Shown: piece by piece, positions 26,712 through 40,208 of the stretch
Numbering within the stretch: the first letter of the stretch is position 1
Layout: each line of letters starts with the position of its first letter
Origin: Pyrocephalus nanus
Lineage: Eukaryota; Chordata; Aves; Passeriformes; Tyrannidae
Length of the DNA stretch: 64,000 nucleotides
Direction of reading: 5' to 3'
Assembly: GCA_038380795.1 (NCBI GenBank)
Contig: CM076268.1
Coordinates: forward strand, 2,095,501-2,159,500
Translations under genes and position numbers: made by a program
Notes under the pieces: model-generated
What the model was told of the DNA's origin: nothing
Databases searched by the model: none
The model's input: the letters and a program-made list of their open reading frames with translations, nothing else

Positions 26712-29700
26712 AGATGATGAATCATTACCCCATTTTACAATGAGACAGTGATTTTCACAGAAGGCAAGATAATAATTTCCCTGTTAGATCTTTACGGTTG
26801 GGCTCAAAAATTCTTACATATTTCTTCATTTTTCGGAATTGCAACAATTTTTCTCTTCTGAAGACCTCCTGAAATCTCTTGTTTGTCCTGATCTGAAGTG
26901 ATGAAAATTACCTCCACGTTGCATTTTTTAATTAAAATATTAATTTACTTTTTTTTTTTTTGGTATTGAAAGCTGCAAAGTGACAGCGATACCTATTTTA
27001 AATTATTCATTTATCAAAATTCAAATTTTTTCATTACATATTTGGTACTTGTCATCATTTTTAGTACATGTCATCACTCAGTACATCAGCTGCAGCACTG
27101 AGCTATCAGGAAGTTTTGCTTCAGCAAAAGAGATTTCATTACTATTTATACAGAACTTAGAGATCAGCTGCTGGCTAATATGAAGAAATATGAAGAAATT
27201 CTCTGAACTTCTTTGAAATGGATTTGTAGTGGGCTTATATTGACTCACAACACAAAAGCTGACATTTTCCTGTTCGTTTGGTGCATATGGCATTCATTTA
27301 TTCTGGGACCATCCATTTCCTTATCATTACAACAAACAATAAAAGGAGCAGCCAAAGACACAGTGACAGGGAACTTGTTGCTCTCAAAAGAACAGATACC
27401 ATGTGTGTTATCCCATACACCAACCCAAATTTAGTTCTGAAACACACCTCTTTTTTTGTCATAAACCCACATTCCAGCTGTACATACATTTTTACTTCCA
27501 CACAGCATTTCTATTCTCGACTACCTGGCATGGCTGTGCTAGAGAAATGAAAGGGTGAAGGCACAGTAGGAGCCTGTTTTTAATGGTGTTATCAAATTTC
27601 TCAGATCTGACATGGATGCAGCCCTGCCCCATCTACTCTTACACCACCATTAGTGCTGCACACACCGTGACCAAGGGGCTGACCCTGTTCCTCTTTATTC
27701 ACACCAATATTTTCCACTGGCTCTGCAACAAGAAGTGAACTGTGCATCAACATTTTATCCTTTGCAAGTGCAGTGTTTTTAAAAGAAGGGGTCCTTGGTA
27801 TAGAGGCAGTCTGGGCAGGTCTACACATGCACTGAAGCATGAAGACTTCTCCTGGACCACCTCCAAACGTGAACCTCAGCCCAGAGATCCACGAAGGGCT
27901 CAAACCCAGCATGGTGACCAAGGTCCCTCTAATCAGATTGGATTCAGTTTATGCACTCTGTGCCAAAACTGAGATCAGACTTGTAGATTCAGAAGCACCT
28001 TTGTGCCTCCACATTTTGAAGCCCCCCAGGTCTTTGGTTCACAGCCCACCAACAATTCCTGCAGTGGTTTGGTAGGTATTTTAACATATTTTAACTTGCA
28101 TTGTTGTGAATGCCTCATAGAAGAAAATACTCTGAGGAAAAAGGAAAGTTCACAGCACGGGCTGGCACTGCAAGCATGTCATGTCACGTTACCTGCAGCA
28201 CAAACACCTCTTGGGACCAGTACTGTCTAAGTTTGTTTTTCCTCTGGCTCCCTTTTGATGACACTCTCCATAACCTGTGGATATCCCCCATTTCTATCCT
28301 GTTTAAACTTGACTACAATGTCACTCTGCCCATCTCTGAGCCAGAACAAAGGGTAAACAAGCAAACGTTTCCTACTTATTCTTTGGAAAGAAAGACAAAA
28401 TATTTCCGCAGAGGGCAACAAAAATACCAATAAAAGTCAGGGTGACGTTTCTGCAGCAGCAAGTTTTCCATCCTGGTGAGCAGCTACAAGCTCACATTTC
28501 CTTAGATGTAAAAGCTGCCCAACTTTCAGCAGCCAAGCTCAAAATTAATGTGCAAAGTGACCCGTAAGATTTTGGTGGCCAGTGGGCAGCACCCACACAG
28601 GGCAACGTTATTCCCTTGCCAGAATGACAAAAAAAAAAAAAAGCAGGACTCAGAGGATGTAAAAAACTAAAAATCAAAACACCTTGGGTGTTCAGGGGGG
28701 AGCCACAGCAGGGTTTGACAGCACAGAATGTGACTGGAAATCACCAGCACCTCTCTCCTCCCCCAGTGATGCACCCTCTACTGAGTCAAGATATTTTCAG
28801 CTACAAGGACTGGGACAGTTTATCAAGGTTAACCAGAGGTTTGCACAAACACAAGGGGTTTAAAATTCACAGAGGTTGTTCCATGATAGTGTTTCATTCC
28901 CACTTTTCTGCCTCTACAGGAAGGTTAAAAAAGTTATAGAGGTTCAGAAATGTGCTCCGAATTTAAGTCAAAATTACAGCATGGGTTACCTGGGCAAACA
29001 GGACAAATTACTGTGCTGGTTTGGGGTTTTTTTCTATAAGAGAATCTGCAGGACTTCTAAATGACAGCATTCTAAGACCAGGCCAAAAAAAATAAAGAGA
29101 AAGAAGTTCCAATTAAATAGTTTTTAATGAGGTGCTACAGTGATTCAGCTACATGTAAAGACTCCATAGTTTATCAAGGACCTGCAGCAAAGTCACAGGG
29201 AAATGCAGGGTCTCAGTTACATAATCCAGCAGACACTCATTGCCTAGAGACACTACTTTGATCTCAAAACTACGCTTTTATATATGTATGATGTAAGGTC
29301 TTTGTTTTCATAATAGAATATTTTCAATTAAGGATATTTTCTCACACACTGAAATTAAAAAAAAAAGTTGAAATATCAGAATATAAAAGCTCTATTTTGT
29401 ATTTGCTTCAAAGGGTGCTCAGCACTGTTGAAAACCTTTCTGCTTCCTCCAGTGTTGGTCTAATAACTAACATCAGACAAACATTAAGAAATAAGAATAA
29501 TAAATTCTTAGCTCCAACTGAGGCAAATCCAGACTTTAATTACCAATTAACTGCCTACCGAATTATATCACAATCAAAGTCATGGTTTTCCCCTTTAATT
29601 TCTGCCTTATTTAATGGCCTCTTTTTAGGATGTAAGAAACAAAAGTGTCACGCAGACAAAGGCAGAACTTCTATTTAAATGTTTATACAAACCACGCACA

Positions 29701-32700
29701 CTCAAACAAACGTGTAGCACATCTATAATACGCCCATTGTTCCCAAACACAGGGTTTGCCATTGCACTTTGACAGATCAGATTGTCCTCTTTTTTAATGC
29801 TCCACTTCATCTGTTCACAGTTTCTATTCCCAAATAATCCCGGTGTCAGGTTTTGTGATGCCGTAATTTAAGGGCCATGTTATAATTGTTCCAACGAGGC
29901 CAGGCTGAGAAGGGAAAGAAGTGGCAGAGATGCTGAGGAAATCCCTCTCCAGTGCCAGGGGAGAGGCAGCCAGGGAATGACAGTCCCCATCCCAGAGAGG
30001 CATCCTGGAGCTGCTGGGTCTGACCTCCTGAGGGGTTGCTGTGAAAGGACTGGGACCCTGGCCAAGCCAGGCTGTGCCATCCAACAGAGCTTGCTCCCAT
30101 CTGAAGTGATTTTCTGTTCTAGTAACTCGCTGAACTCTGAGCTGATTTTCTATTTCAATAAGGGACCTGCGAGTCAAGCAGTCTTTTGACCTTCAAATAA
30201 ATTGATTGGTGAATAGTGGCAGGCAAAACGTTCTCATTTATCATTATCCTAAGAGAAATACGAGATTTTAGTGAACTGTACTTGCTTTTCTCACATTCTC
30301 CTGATTTCTGGTTAGCAGATTCCATTATGAATTAAGCACACTTATAGGCTCTGCTTGTTTCTTTGCTTTTTTAGCTCACATCTCAACTTAAAGCAAACAT
30401 CTTCCTTTTCCCTTTTTTTTTTTTTTTTAATTGCATTACTTCACTGAAGTTTTGCCTAATTATTGGTCCTCTTTTGTCCACTTTTCTTTCAGGGGGAGAG
30501 AAATTATTTTTTCCCTCAACCCCCTCTTTGAAACTTTGATTTAAATGCAAACATGAGTAATTTAATGTGACAGCAGAACTGTACCACTGCAACCCTAAGG
30601 TGGCTAAAAATTCTAGAGGACAACCCCCATTCCCACTCATTCATTTGGTGCTTGCTTTCTGTAATAGTAAATCTTTAAACTGGACTGGGGAAAAAATGAA
30701 AGATTACTGATATTCCAGCAAACCAGTGTAGATAGAGAACACCTAAACATCACTCTGACTGGTAATCTCAATAAGCCACATTTGTTCATCTTCACTGACA
30801 ATGCAAGGTTTCCTACCTTAGCAAGGAGATAATATTATTATGGGAAGGAGGGAGAGCAGAAATAGCCAAAAAAAAGTATATAAAATTTCTAAGAAACACA
30901 AAAATTTCCACTAGAAGAGTTTCAGACAAGCATTCATCAGTCCAAGAAATTATCATTCAGACAACACTTCATCTTTAAGTGCCTGGGAGGAAGCTGCTTG
31001 GTCATGGCACGGGCCCTTTTCCCAGTAGGAGGTAATTCCCAGCAATACCCTTTCTTAGGAATCATTTACATGACTTGCACAGTATTCTGTCTCAACCAGG
31101 GCACATCTACAGATCATTTGCACGAGGAAAGTGAATTCCCAGTAAAGCAGGCGTGACTTTAGAGCTCAGCAGCTGCTCCAGACGGACAACCCTGTGAGCC
31201 CCCGGGAGCCACCCGGCCAACACTCACCATCCTTTTAGTCAGCCAAGGACTGATGGTTGCAGGGGACAACTCCTGCTGCCTCCTTCACAACACCAAGTTC
31301 AGGAGGGGTTGAGTTGCCTCCTGGAGACACTTGACTCTGTTGAGCAGAGGGCACCCAGATTTTGGGCGATCAAGGCGAGGTGGAGCCCCGAGCGGGTGTT
31401 GAGAGAGGACCAGAAGACCTTCCACGCCAGCAGGTTTTTTTTTTTTTAGGTGCTTTGGTTCTTGCTGCCACTTTCTGTGCAGATCAAGTAGCCCTGCAAG
31501 AATTTCCTACAGGGGCTGTAAAACTCCTTTCCTGCAGCCACGTTTGTCCTTTTGTTCCAGGGACTCTCTTGGCACAGAGCACGGGTTCCCGTGCCCATCT
31601 GATTAGATCGAATTACAGGCTTTTACTACTCCTACAAGCTAAAGCAGCAGACCTACAATTAGGAGAGGGATGGTTTAGGGTCTGAATGGAACTAATGTCT
31701 GGCCCTAGCAAATGCCTCAGGTGTGTTTTTTTTTTTTTTTCTTTCAATTTATGTTTTTTTTAGGCTGTTTTCCAAAATTTAAGCCCCTGAAACAAGTCAG
31801 GACAGTGAACCCACTCACTCTGTTCACAATTATTGTTGCTCCCAAGCCATTTTTAGCATCTCTGACAGATTACCTGCCCTACAATCCTGCCCTTGTAAGG
31901 GAGGAAGGAACTGGAAGCAGAAATGTGATGTCATTCAACCTTGTGTAGTACCAGCACTTAGAGGAAAGAAGTTTGTTAGCAAGACCGTGGATATGGGCAA
32001 AACACCGCAGCTTTCTGTTTCTCCACCTTGAGAATGGAACCCAGGAAAATATTGCATGGGATTAAAAAAAACAAAACAAAACAAAACAAAAAAAAAAAAA
32101 AAAGGAAAAAAAAAAAGAAAAAAAAAACACAACAACACAACAACAAAAAACCAAACCAAACCAAACCAAACCAAAAAACAACCAAAAAACCAAACCAATC
32201 CCAGAAGCCCCTCCTTCTCTGGCAGGAAAGTGAGAAAATACCAGAGGTGTTAGAAACCCTCTGGCACTGCAATTCCTGAAATTATGACAGAGCCTTCGAA
32301 TTTGTTCTGGCTAGTTAGTCTGAAATCTTCCTAGAGGGAAACAGATAACTGGATAACAACATGATTATTGCCCACAGGCCCCATATGGCAAAAGGAGTGT
32401 AATTTCAGTGCACTGATATGATTATACTTAATTTGCTTGCTATAGGCTGCAGCTTGTCGTGTGCTGGGGAGGACAATCAGATAACCCTCTGAACGGTGCT
32501 CATGGAATTCAGAGCTTCTGGCACCAGCACTGAAATAAGATTAATGGCAACTCGCTTCACTTGGCCTTGATGTAGGTTTGAAATCTACTTTTGCTGGATA
32601 TTGTTGTTCCCAGCATCGTTATTTAAAAAAATCACAGTGACAATTTCACATCCAGGAACCTGGCGGTATGAGGAGCTGAGGTATCATTTGCATTCATCTT

Positions 32701-33112
32701 CCTCAGTGATGAGGGGATTTTATTAACTGAGCGCTCTGTGTGTTTCCTTCAGTTCAGCTTTTAAAGGAGCAAGAGAAAAGTCTTCTATAACCTGCACTGG
32801 GACACTTAGATTTAACAATAATTTAATCCATCTGCTGAAACTTCCAGGCAAAAAAAGCAGCTGAATTTTCTCATTTGAAATAGGTTCACAAATAACCTGA
32901 TTCTCACTGTACTCACTCCCCTTTCCCTTGTTCTCTCTGCTCAAATTTTTTATACATCACACTTGATAATGAGCTTTAAAGATCTACCCAAATCAAGGCC
33001 GTTTTTAAAATTTTTAGCATTGTGAAGTTTGCTTTTGCCAAAACCATCCTGGTTTAACTCCCTGTGTTATCCATTAAACACCTTTGTCTCCTGTATAATA
33101 ATAAAATCAATA
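26712..33112. other. Noncoding DNA
   Basis: No supportable gene. Small local duplications occur, such as TATGAAGAAA repeated at about 27180-27199 and GTACATGTCATCA-like repeats at 27040-27080. The segment also holds the composite A-rich repeat listed separately at 32066-32195. A modestly GC-rich patch with a few CpGs lies at about 31140-31430, but nothing there can be called a promoter. Open frames are short and unrecognised. Confidence 0.65.
32066..32195. repeat. Composite A-rich simple repeat
   Basis: About 130 bases made almost only of A and C on the plus strand. Successive blocks are (CAAAA)n, pure A runs broken by GG and G, (CAA)n, then (CCAAA)n. The change of unit along the tract suggests repeated slippage and unit conversion. 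Lysine- and asparagine-rich frames on the plus strand and phenylalanine-rich frames on the minus strand across it are artefacts of composition. Confidence 0.95.
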
Positions 33113-33376
33113 GGTTCATAGAATCATAAAAGGGTTTGGGCTGGAAGGGACCTCAAAGATCATTTAGTTCCACCCCCTGCCATGGGCAGGGACACCTTCC
33201 ACTATCCCAGGTCGCTCCAAGCCCCATCCAACCTGGCCTTGGACACTTCCAGGGATGGGGCAGCCACAGCTTCTCTGGGCAACCTGTGCCAGGGCCTTAC
33301 CACCCTCACAGGGAGGAATTTTCTCCTAATATCCAATCAAAACCTGCCCTCTGTCAGTCTGAAGCCATTCCACGGG
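33113..33376 (-). mobile_element. CR1 LINE 3'-end fragment
   Basis: Read on the minus strand, this is a clear CR1 tail ending in the family's typical short repeat, seen on the plus strand as TTCATAGAATCATA at about 33115. The boxes for CCCTTCCAGCCCAAACCC, the GGGACACC/CCATGGCAGG motif, the AGAGAAGCTGTGGCTGCCCC motif and the part near CCTAATATCCAATC are all present in the expected order. The similarity stops at about 33376, so the copy is about 265 bp and heavily 5'-truncated. It contains no coding domain. Plus-strand frames through it are noise. Confidence 0.95.
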
Positions 33377-36206
33377 AAAATATTATGGGTTAATGTGTCA
33401 GAATGTGTCATTTCTTATCCACAGCATGAAAGTGCCTACAAATACCGTGCAATGAAACAACTGATTGATTGCTGGAACCATCAAGAGTTAATATAAACCT
33501 TTGTTTCTCTCTCTTTCTCTCTCCCTTTCTTTGCCCTGGAGACCTGTCAGTATGTAATTATTTTCCACACTGATGAGTTTAAACGGTTGGATCTTTTCCA
33601 GCTACGTTCAACCCTCAGATTTACATTCTCCTCCTTACTCATTTGTGACAGAGAGAACCCCTTGGGTAACCAGCCAGCCCAGTCTTCTCCAGTCAAGCTT
33701 TTTTGGGAACCCCACCCTGGGTAAGATCTGCACCCCAGAGCCATTCCACTCAACAGGAAAACATTTTATATTGTGTAATGCACCTTTGTGCACATTGCAA
33801 GGGACCTGAAGCTTTCTTAGGGTCTGTCTCAGGCTCAGCACACAGAAACCAGTAACAAACCTCCCCTCAAAGTCCAGTGCACTCTATTGAGACAGAAAGG
33901 CCTGGTTTTTATTTCTTTGTTAGTTTGTTTCACCTTTTCTTGCAAATTTTTATAGTGGAATAAACTCAAGTACCCACCAGGAATTGAGGTTATTTGTCTT
34001 AAATGTGTCATTTCTTTGGGCATATAGGATAGTCCCAGACTAAAAGAAAACAAATGTGGTCTGGTATAAACTTATTTTTTTTAAGCTGAAATGGTCTTTA
34101 TTTACTTTTCTTTCATTCATTCATGGCATGTATGACATTTCACTTCCATTTCCAGACCATACCGCTCTGGATACAAAAAATGTGGTGGTCTGATGGACAA
34201 CACTGGAAATTAAATGTGGCTGAAAAAAAATTACCCTGGCACTTCCCTCTAATTCTGATTGTGTGCAAGGCAGGCTGGGATCTCTGAGAGACTGTCAATA
34301 AGTAAGCATAGAATTCTTTTTTCTCTTTTCTTAGAGGGGATTATTTTTCTAAATGTGTGCTATTGAAGGCATGCAGGACATAAACCATTCAGCACCAATT
34401 CAGGGCACTCCTTCCCTTTGTATTCTTTCTTGCTGGTGAAACTTGGACACCTCATTCCTGTATATTTTTTTGTAGTCCTAAACTCTTTAGGTCTCTCCTA
34501 CAAGACACTGCCAGCAAGTGGGAAAGGAATGACCTGACTCTATTCCACCATTTTGATGGTTTTGTAGAGCTTTTCTAAATCATTTTTTCATGGAATGCAC
34601 TGAGAAGAACAAGTTCACCTTTATATTTTTTAAAACCCCTGTACAGATTTTCACAAAATTCAGAAAATGTGCAATTCTCTGCCTGTCAAAACTAACATTG
34701 TATGGCCGAAATTATTCTGCCTTCTCTTTCACCCCACAGGTCATATCACTCACTCTTTGGGGGAAAGCAGTGCTGTTATCTCTGTCCAAATAAATGATCA
34801 TTGGAAAAATAAACTTGAACTGTAAACAGATTGTTGGACAGAGGTGTACATGGGGGACCCAAAAGCCATCTGTTGAAGTCTGGGGTTTTTTGATTGCAAT
34901 AGCAGAATAATTCCAAAAAAATCTTAAGAGATTGGCTCTTTATCTGAAGAAATCATCTTGCCCAGAGGCTACTGGAGCAGATAATTTGAGTTCTTTGTTC
35001 TATTTTTCTTTTAACACTACAAGGATAATATATGTATATTTTAATATTTTTTATATACATTACTAGGTCAACATGTTAGTTCAGCCTCAAAATAACAGAC
35101 TGTAAAGCACGAATTGGCAAAAAATATTGAGAAAACATTGGTTAGGAAAACACTAAGGTTTGATGCACTGGAATCATTGCAGAACACAAAACAGGAGGAA
35201 CAAGGACAGTGCCACCCATATTTCTTCCTAAGGAAACAGCCAATTTAGGAATAAATTCCACCATTTATCAGAGCAACAGTAATCTGGCTGGTCAGAAATC
35301 GCCTAGGAAATGTGTGTTTATATCTGGGGTTTTTTTGCCAAATTAACATTTTTGTCTCTTGAAATGCAGATTATTTGGAAATTATCTTTTTTTCCCCCCC
35401 CCAATTTCTTACTCGTATAACTGGGTTCTTTCTGAGTAAACCCAGCCCAAATCAAAATATTTCACTCTGTGAGGTGCATGATAATTATTTTTTTTTCGAG
35501 ACAGCTCGTTAGCAAACTGCATCTGCCACGTTGCTTCACGGGACCAGCAGTTCAGGGGATTTATGGGCTCTGTGTGTGAGATCCTGTCTTGGACAGACCG
35601 TGACACACTGGTAGAGTCAGATGATGGAGCCTGTGACTCATATTATTACCTCACCAAAGCCATGGTCTGGCTCACAGGGGTTTATCCCACGTGGTAATCA
35701 AACATCCCTTGTGCTGGGAGTTCTAATTCCCCGTAGACAATCACAGGAGATTATTTGGGAGTCTGGGGAGAATACTCCTGTGTCCCCTGCTAAGGAACTT
35801 TGCTGCTTCTACACAGCAGAGTTTCACTAAACCCTCAGAAAGGGTTAATCTGGAAGCCCAGATAATCCTATATAGAAGCTGCAGCAGCATTCATCAAACT
35901 GTTTGTGATCCACTGGCTGAGATTTGTAAAATTAACACCAAAATCAATATGTAAATATATACCTCTGAGCAGGGAAAAGTAATTTAAAACTCTTTTTGAG
36001 TTTTGGAAAGCTAATCAGCAGTGGTAGCTAAAGGTGTTATTAGGTAAAGAACATGGATGGCACACTCACAAACATGGGAAATAACACAAAAAACCCTTTT
36101 CTGGCTGTTGCCAAAAGACTGATTTCATGGGATAGTACCTTTGGATCTTTCCTTTCTGCCTTATTCTTTCCCTGATTGCAATGTGAGGATCATTATTATT
36201 AATAAA

Positions 36207-36226
36207 GAGACAGAGAGAGAGAGAGA
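36207..36226. repeat. Short AG microsatellite
   Basis: An (AG)n tract of about ten units, interrupted once by a C near 36211. It is short enough to be of little interest except as a possible polymorphic marker. Confidence 0.85.
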
Positions 36227-36639
36227 TTTTCTTCTTTGTGAGAGAAGAATTCCTTGAAAGAGCTAATGCCTCCATCCCTGAAATATTTTTGCCCAGATAT
36301 CTCCATACATAATTCTGTATAATCCAGCCCCTTAATTTTACTGCTATTCCTGCATGTTGGCTGGAAGGTCTCAAGTCCAGTTTTCCCACTTGAAGCAGAG
36401 CTGTCACCAGCTCAGGCTGTAGGTGCTTACCCTGAATGACTCCAGACTGCAGGAGCAAGCAAAGCTCACAGGATTAAGATGTACTCACACACTCACTAAC
36501 CCAAGACCTGCCTGCTCACTTTCCTTTCCCTTTTCAAACAGGTGGTGTTTTCCTCGTGCTGCCCCTTTCTAAAAGCCATTTGGTGCCAAACATCAGTAAA
36601 AGGATGCTGGCAACACCTTTTAATAAAAGGCAAACCCCG

Positions 36640-36900
36640 CTTACCACTTCTTGATCCTCATTTCAGTGCCATTAATCACTAGGAATTCATTCAGCAGGCC
36701 CCGTGACTGCCGTGTGTAATTTCTTAGGAATTCCATTTTCATTTAACGTTAATTAAAGAACACTTATTACAGCGTTACCAGAAATTAATTCCCGGTCTGC
36801 GGCCCCGACTGCCAAGTTTCAACCTTCAGCAAAATTACTGTGGGTGAGTTATAGACCCTGGGAAAACGAGGTCTGAGATGGAATATGAACCGTAGTGGTG
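36640..36900. promoter_or_regulatory. Candidate conserved noncoding element
   Basis: Non-repetitive sequence with several AT-rich homeodomain-like cores, including AACGTTAATTAAAG around 36745-36758 and AAATTAATT at about 36782-36790. These lie beside a CpG-bearing patch (CCCGGTCTGCGGCCCCGACT at about 36791-36810) that stands out from the CpG-poor surroundings. There is no coding frame or transposon signature. The mix of retained CpGs and homeodomain cores is what many developmental enhancers look like; this is inference from composition only. Confidence 0.25.
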
Positions 36901-37624
36901 CCTTCAACATTCAGGGAGATGGTGACCCCCCAAAATAATGCAAAAATCCGTGATCCCGCTCCTGTCTAGCCCTTTAAGACAGCTGTTGGAGCCCACAGAA
37001 ATTACAGACAGTTAGCAAGCTTGTTTAATCCAATCTGGCCTGAGTGAGACACTCAATCCTTCTTGCTTAGAGTCTGTTTGATTGGGATACACTGATCAGA
37101 CTCAGGATATTACCTCTCTGGCAATTCAGCTTCCTGCTGCTGAGGCTGCACAGACACCGTGGCAATATTTTTGATACAGCCCAGCAGAGCTAAGTGTCAT
37201 TCATTAAAAGAAGATTTATTCACATGCATCTGTCTTGAATCTGTCATATTCTCCCTAAAGAGACTCAAGGCATTTAACACATCTTTTTTTTTTTTTTTCC
37301 ATCTATGTATCTATAATCTTAGTTTTCCCATATTTTCAGCACCAAAATAGCAGTTTTGTATATCTTAAAGGATTTTGCTATATCCTGTTTTCACAAGAAA
37401 CCCTAGTGAGGTCATGAATTATATAACAGACCTTCCAGGAGCAGAGAAGTTTGGGCATTGCTTCTTTTTTTTTTTCCCTTGTTTTATACAAGTTCACACA
37501 CCATTAGTTGGTCCCTTGTTCTGGCATCTTTCCTATAAAATTCTAAACAGCTCCAAAACCTTCCTGCTGAGAAAATGAAAAAAATCAAGGCAAACAGAGT
37601 GATTTTTGCCAAGGCTGGGATGGC

Positions 37625-37643
37625 TTTTTTTTTTTTTTTTTTT
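37625..37643. repeat. Poly-T run
   Basis: Nineteen T bases with no adjacent retroposon body recognised. Confidence 0.9.
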
Positions 37644-39863
37644 GACTGAATGGAGGGAAATAAATGCAGGGGAAAGCCATACAAGTGACCAACATGGGAG
37701 GACTCTCTGTGCTTTCCTTTCCAGTCCCTTAGTTAATATTTGCCTTTGGGAAAGTTCTTCCCCAAAATGGCACTTACAGAACTTCGTTCCCTTAAAAAAT
37801 GCCGAATTTCAGAGGAAAAGTCAGAGGGGCTCTGATTATCTTGACACAAGAGCAGGTGGATCCCATGGTGGCCACCTAAATATCTTCTCCCAAATATAAC
37901 TGGGGAGAAGGAACCCACAAAAAATACACCAGGCAGAAAGCCCTAAACCAACCAAACAAAAAGCAGCACAACAAAAGCACAACAAACCCTGACTTCTGTC
38001 TCACGAATCAGCTCCCAGGGATTCAAAATGGAATGAGCCCCCCCACCTATGGCATCAGTGAGGAATCCCCACAGCTCCTTACCCCATTTCCCAACAAGAT
38101 CAGAGGAACACCCACCATTCAGCTGCTGACCAAGAGACTCAACCAGCAGCTGGTATCAGATGTTTTCTTTGCCTGAAAACATTTGCTCCTGCACCTTCTC
38201 CAACCCAGGCCCTGGTGCCCTGTCCAGAGAGGAAACCAAAGATGTAGGGAGCCCCAGACTCCTAACCTGATGTCATGTATTTCAGGAAATAATCGTTACA
38301 GTGCTGCAATGCCAAACCTAAGCCATTCTTTTCATCCCAACCCTCAGGCTCTCAACATTCAGGGCCCTTATTCATTAAGTGTTTGTTTCTCACACAATCA
38401 GGCTCCATTACAAAACCACAGTCTGTGTTTACTCGGTGAAGAGGATGGTCTTGAGGCTATAGTGGCAGACTGGTATAACCTTTGGTTTTATAATAACTAC
38501 ATAAAAAAAAAAAAACTTTTCCAAGCACTAAGATCTGTTTCCAAACTTCAAAAATAATTCCCCACACGTAACTCTGCAAAGTTTCTGATGGAAATCTCCC
38601 AGGGATCGTGGGCATTCTTCTGCTGCCCAAGGCCTCCAAGACACCCAGCCAGGAAACAGCAATGTTACATCAGTAACTACTGCTGTGTGATCACAATCAG
38701 AGACTGCAAATTTAAGAAATCTGGCTGTGTCTAAGGAGCTGGAGTGAAGGGTGTCAGTGCCAGGAAGACATCTCCAGGAGTCTGCTCCTCATCCATGAGG
38801 AGCCTGAGTATCACACACCTTAGACCTTCTCCAAGTAAAGTCATCCTGAAAACAGCCTATTGTCTAAAACCACTCCTGGAAACCTTTCAGCAAGAGATGA
38901 CAAACAAAAAAAAAGCTCTTAAACCACTCCAAGAGAAGCAGCTATCTTGACATGAACTGCTCAGAACCACAAGCCACTTTTGTGTGCAGTGATGTATATA
39001 AAAGAGATGAAGGGCTGAGACTGTGATTATCAGACTGAAAATACTAAAAACTGGCACGACCCTAGGTCAGGAATCAATGATTAACTACTAAACTATTAGA
39101 TCCTTTAGATACATTTGCTTTTTCTACTTAAAAATATCGAAGTGAAAGCTTAACAAGGCACAAGGAAATAGCTCCAAGGTACAAACCCAGCTTCTCTCAA
39201 ACCTTCACGCTGCTAAATGTTGAGTCACATGGGTGCTGCCATTCAACCCCCTGCCAGAATACATGAGCAAAACATACACACATTCAGGGATTTTTGTCTT
39301 TTTTTTTTTTTTAACAAGGTGACATCCATCACATTCAAGCAGCAGCTTGCAACAGTTTGCTCTGAAATACATTCTGTGAGTAGGCGCTGCAGGTGAAGTT
39401 CAAGGCACAGATCAGTGGGTTCTGGGTCATGCACAGGCACACATCTGAGGGAAGGGAGAGGCCCTACCAACATTTACAGGCAAGAGTTTCTTATGTACTT
39501 TCCACAGACTTCCTCTAAACCCTGCCAAGCTCTGCCAGCACATGCCTGTGCTATGAATAACAGGCTCAGCTAAGCAAATGTATCCATCAGTGGCAGGAAA
39601 TGTGCCACAACCTGGTGACCCACTCACATAACGTTTTCAGCAAGGATATGAGTTTCACCTCATTGATGACAATGACTCTGTGCATGTATTTCTCTCCACT
39701 TTTCAATTTTAGCCCACTTTAGGCTTCTGAGTAATTGCACGAGCACCTATTGAAGGTTCTAATCACCCCCTGCAAACAGGTGCCTGCTTGTTCACAGTAT
39801 CTTCAATAAAAATATCATCACAGCAAGGTTACTGAAACCATGAAAAATAAAGTCAAATGCTAT

Positions 39864-40051
39864 GATAGAGTCACAGAGTCATTTAGGATGGAAAAGACCT
39901 CTAAGATCGAGTCCAACTGACAACCCAGCACTGCCAAGCCCATCACTAAACATGTCCCCAGGTGCCACATCTACATGTCTTTTAAATCCCTCCAGGGTTG
40001 GGAACTCCACCAGTGCCCTGGGCAGCTGTGCCAGGACTGGACAACCCTTTT
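39864..40051 (-). mobile_element. CR1 LINE 3'-end fragment, second subfamily
   Basis: Read on the minus strand, this matches the CR1 type whose tail is seen on the plus strand as GAGTCACAGAGTCATTTAGG, followed by GAAAAGACCTCTAAGATCGA and GTCCAACTGACAACCCAGCA. It then passes CATGTCCCCAGGTGCCACAT and the CCTCCAGGG box and breaks off near ACAACCCTTTTGATCA. The wording differs from the other three copies, so it belongs to a different CR1 subfamily. It is about 190 bp, 5'-truncated and non-coding. Confidence 0.9.
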
Positions 40052-40187
40052 GATCACAAAAAAAAACCCAAAACAACATCCTATGGGAAATAAACAATAG
40101 AGAAACCAATACACCCATCCTACCTCTGTGGTGTGCAGTATTTTCCAACCTTACTGTGAGCTTCTCTAGTTTTATTATTTGCACAGT

Positions 40188-40208
40188 AAAAAAAAAAAAA
40201 AAAAAAAA
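40188..40208. repeat. Poly-A run
   Basis: Twenty-one A bases, about 135 bp beyond the CR1 fragment at 39864-40051. CR1 elements do not normally end in poly-A, so the run is probably unrelated to that insertion. Confidence 0.9.

Larger units (their letters stand above)
33377..39863. other. Noncoding DNA
   Basis: No supportable gene. Low-complexity items are a pyrimidine tract at 33501-33536, an AG microsatellite at 36207-36226, T runs near 37281-37298 and 37625-37643, and an A-rich patch at 37920-37990. A TATATAAA octamer sits at 38996-39003 without other promoter marks. The candidate regulatory block at 36640-36900 is listed separately. Confidence 0.65.

Noticed and set aside
31935..32279. 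Phenylalanine-rich minus-strand and lysine-rich plus-strand frames.
   Set aside because: Produced entirely by the A-rich simple repeat at 32066-32195.
38996..39003. TATATAAA octamer resembling a TATA box.
   Set aside because: No initiator, donor, coding start or CpG enrichment nearby. Expected by chance in AT-leaning DNA.
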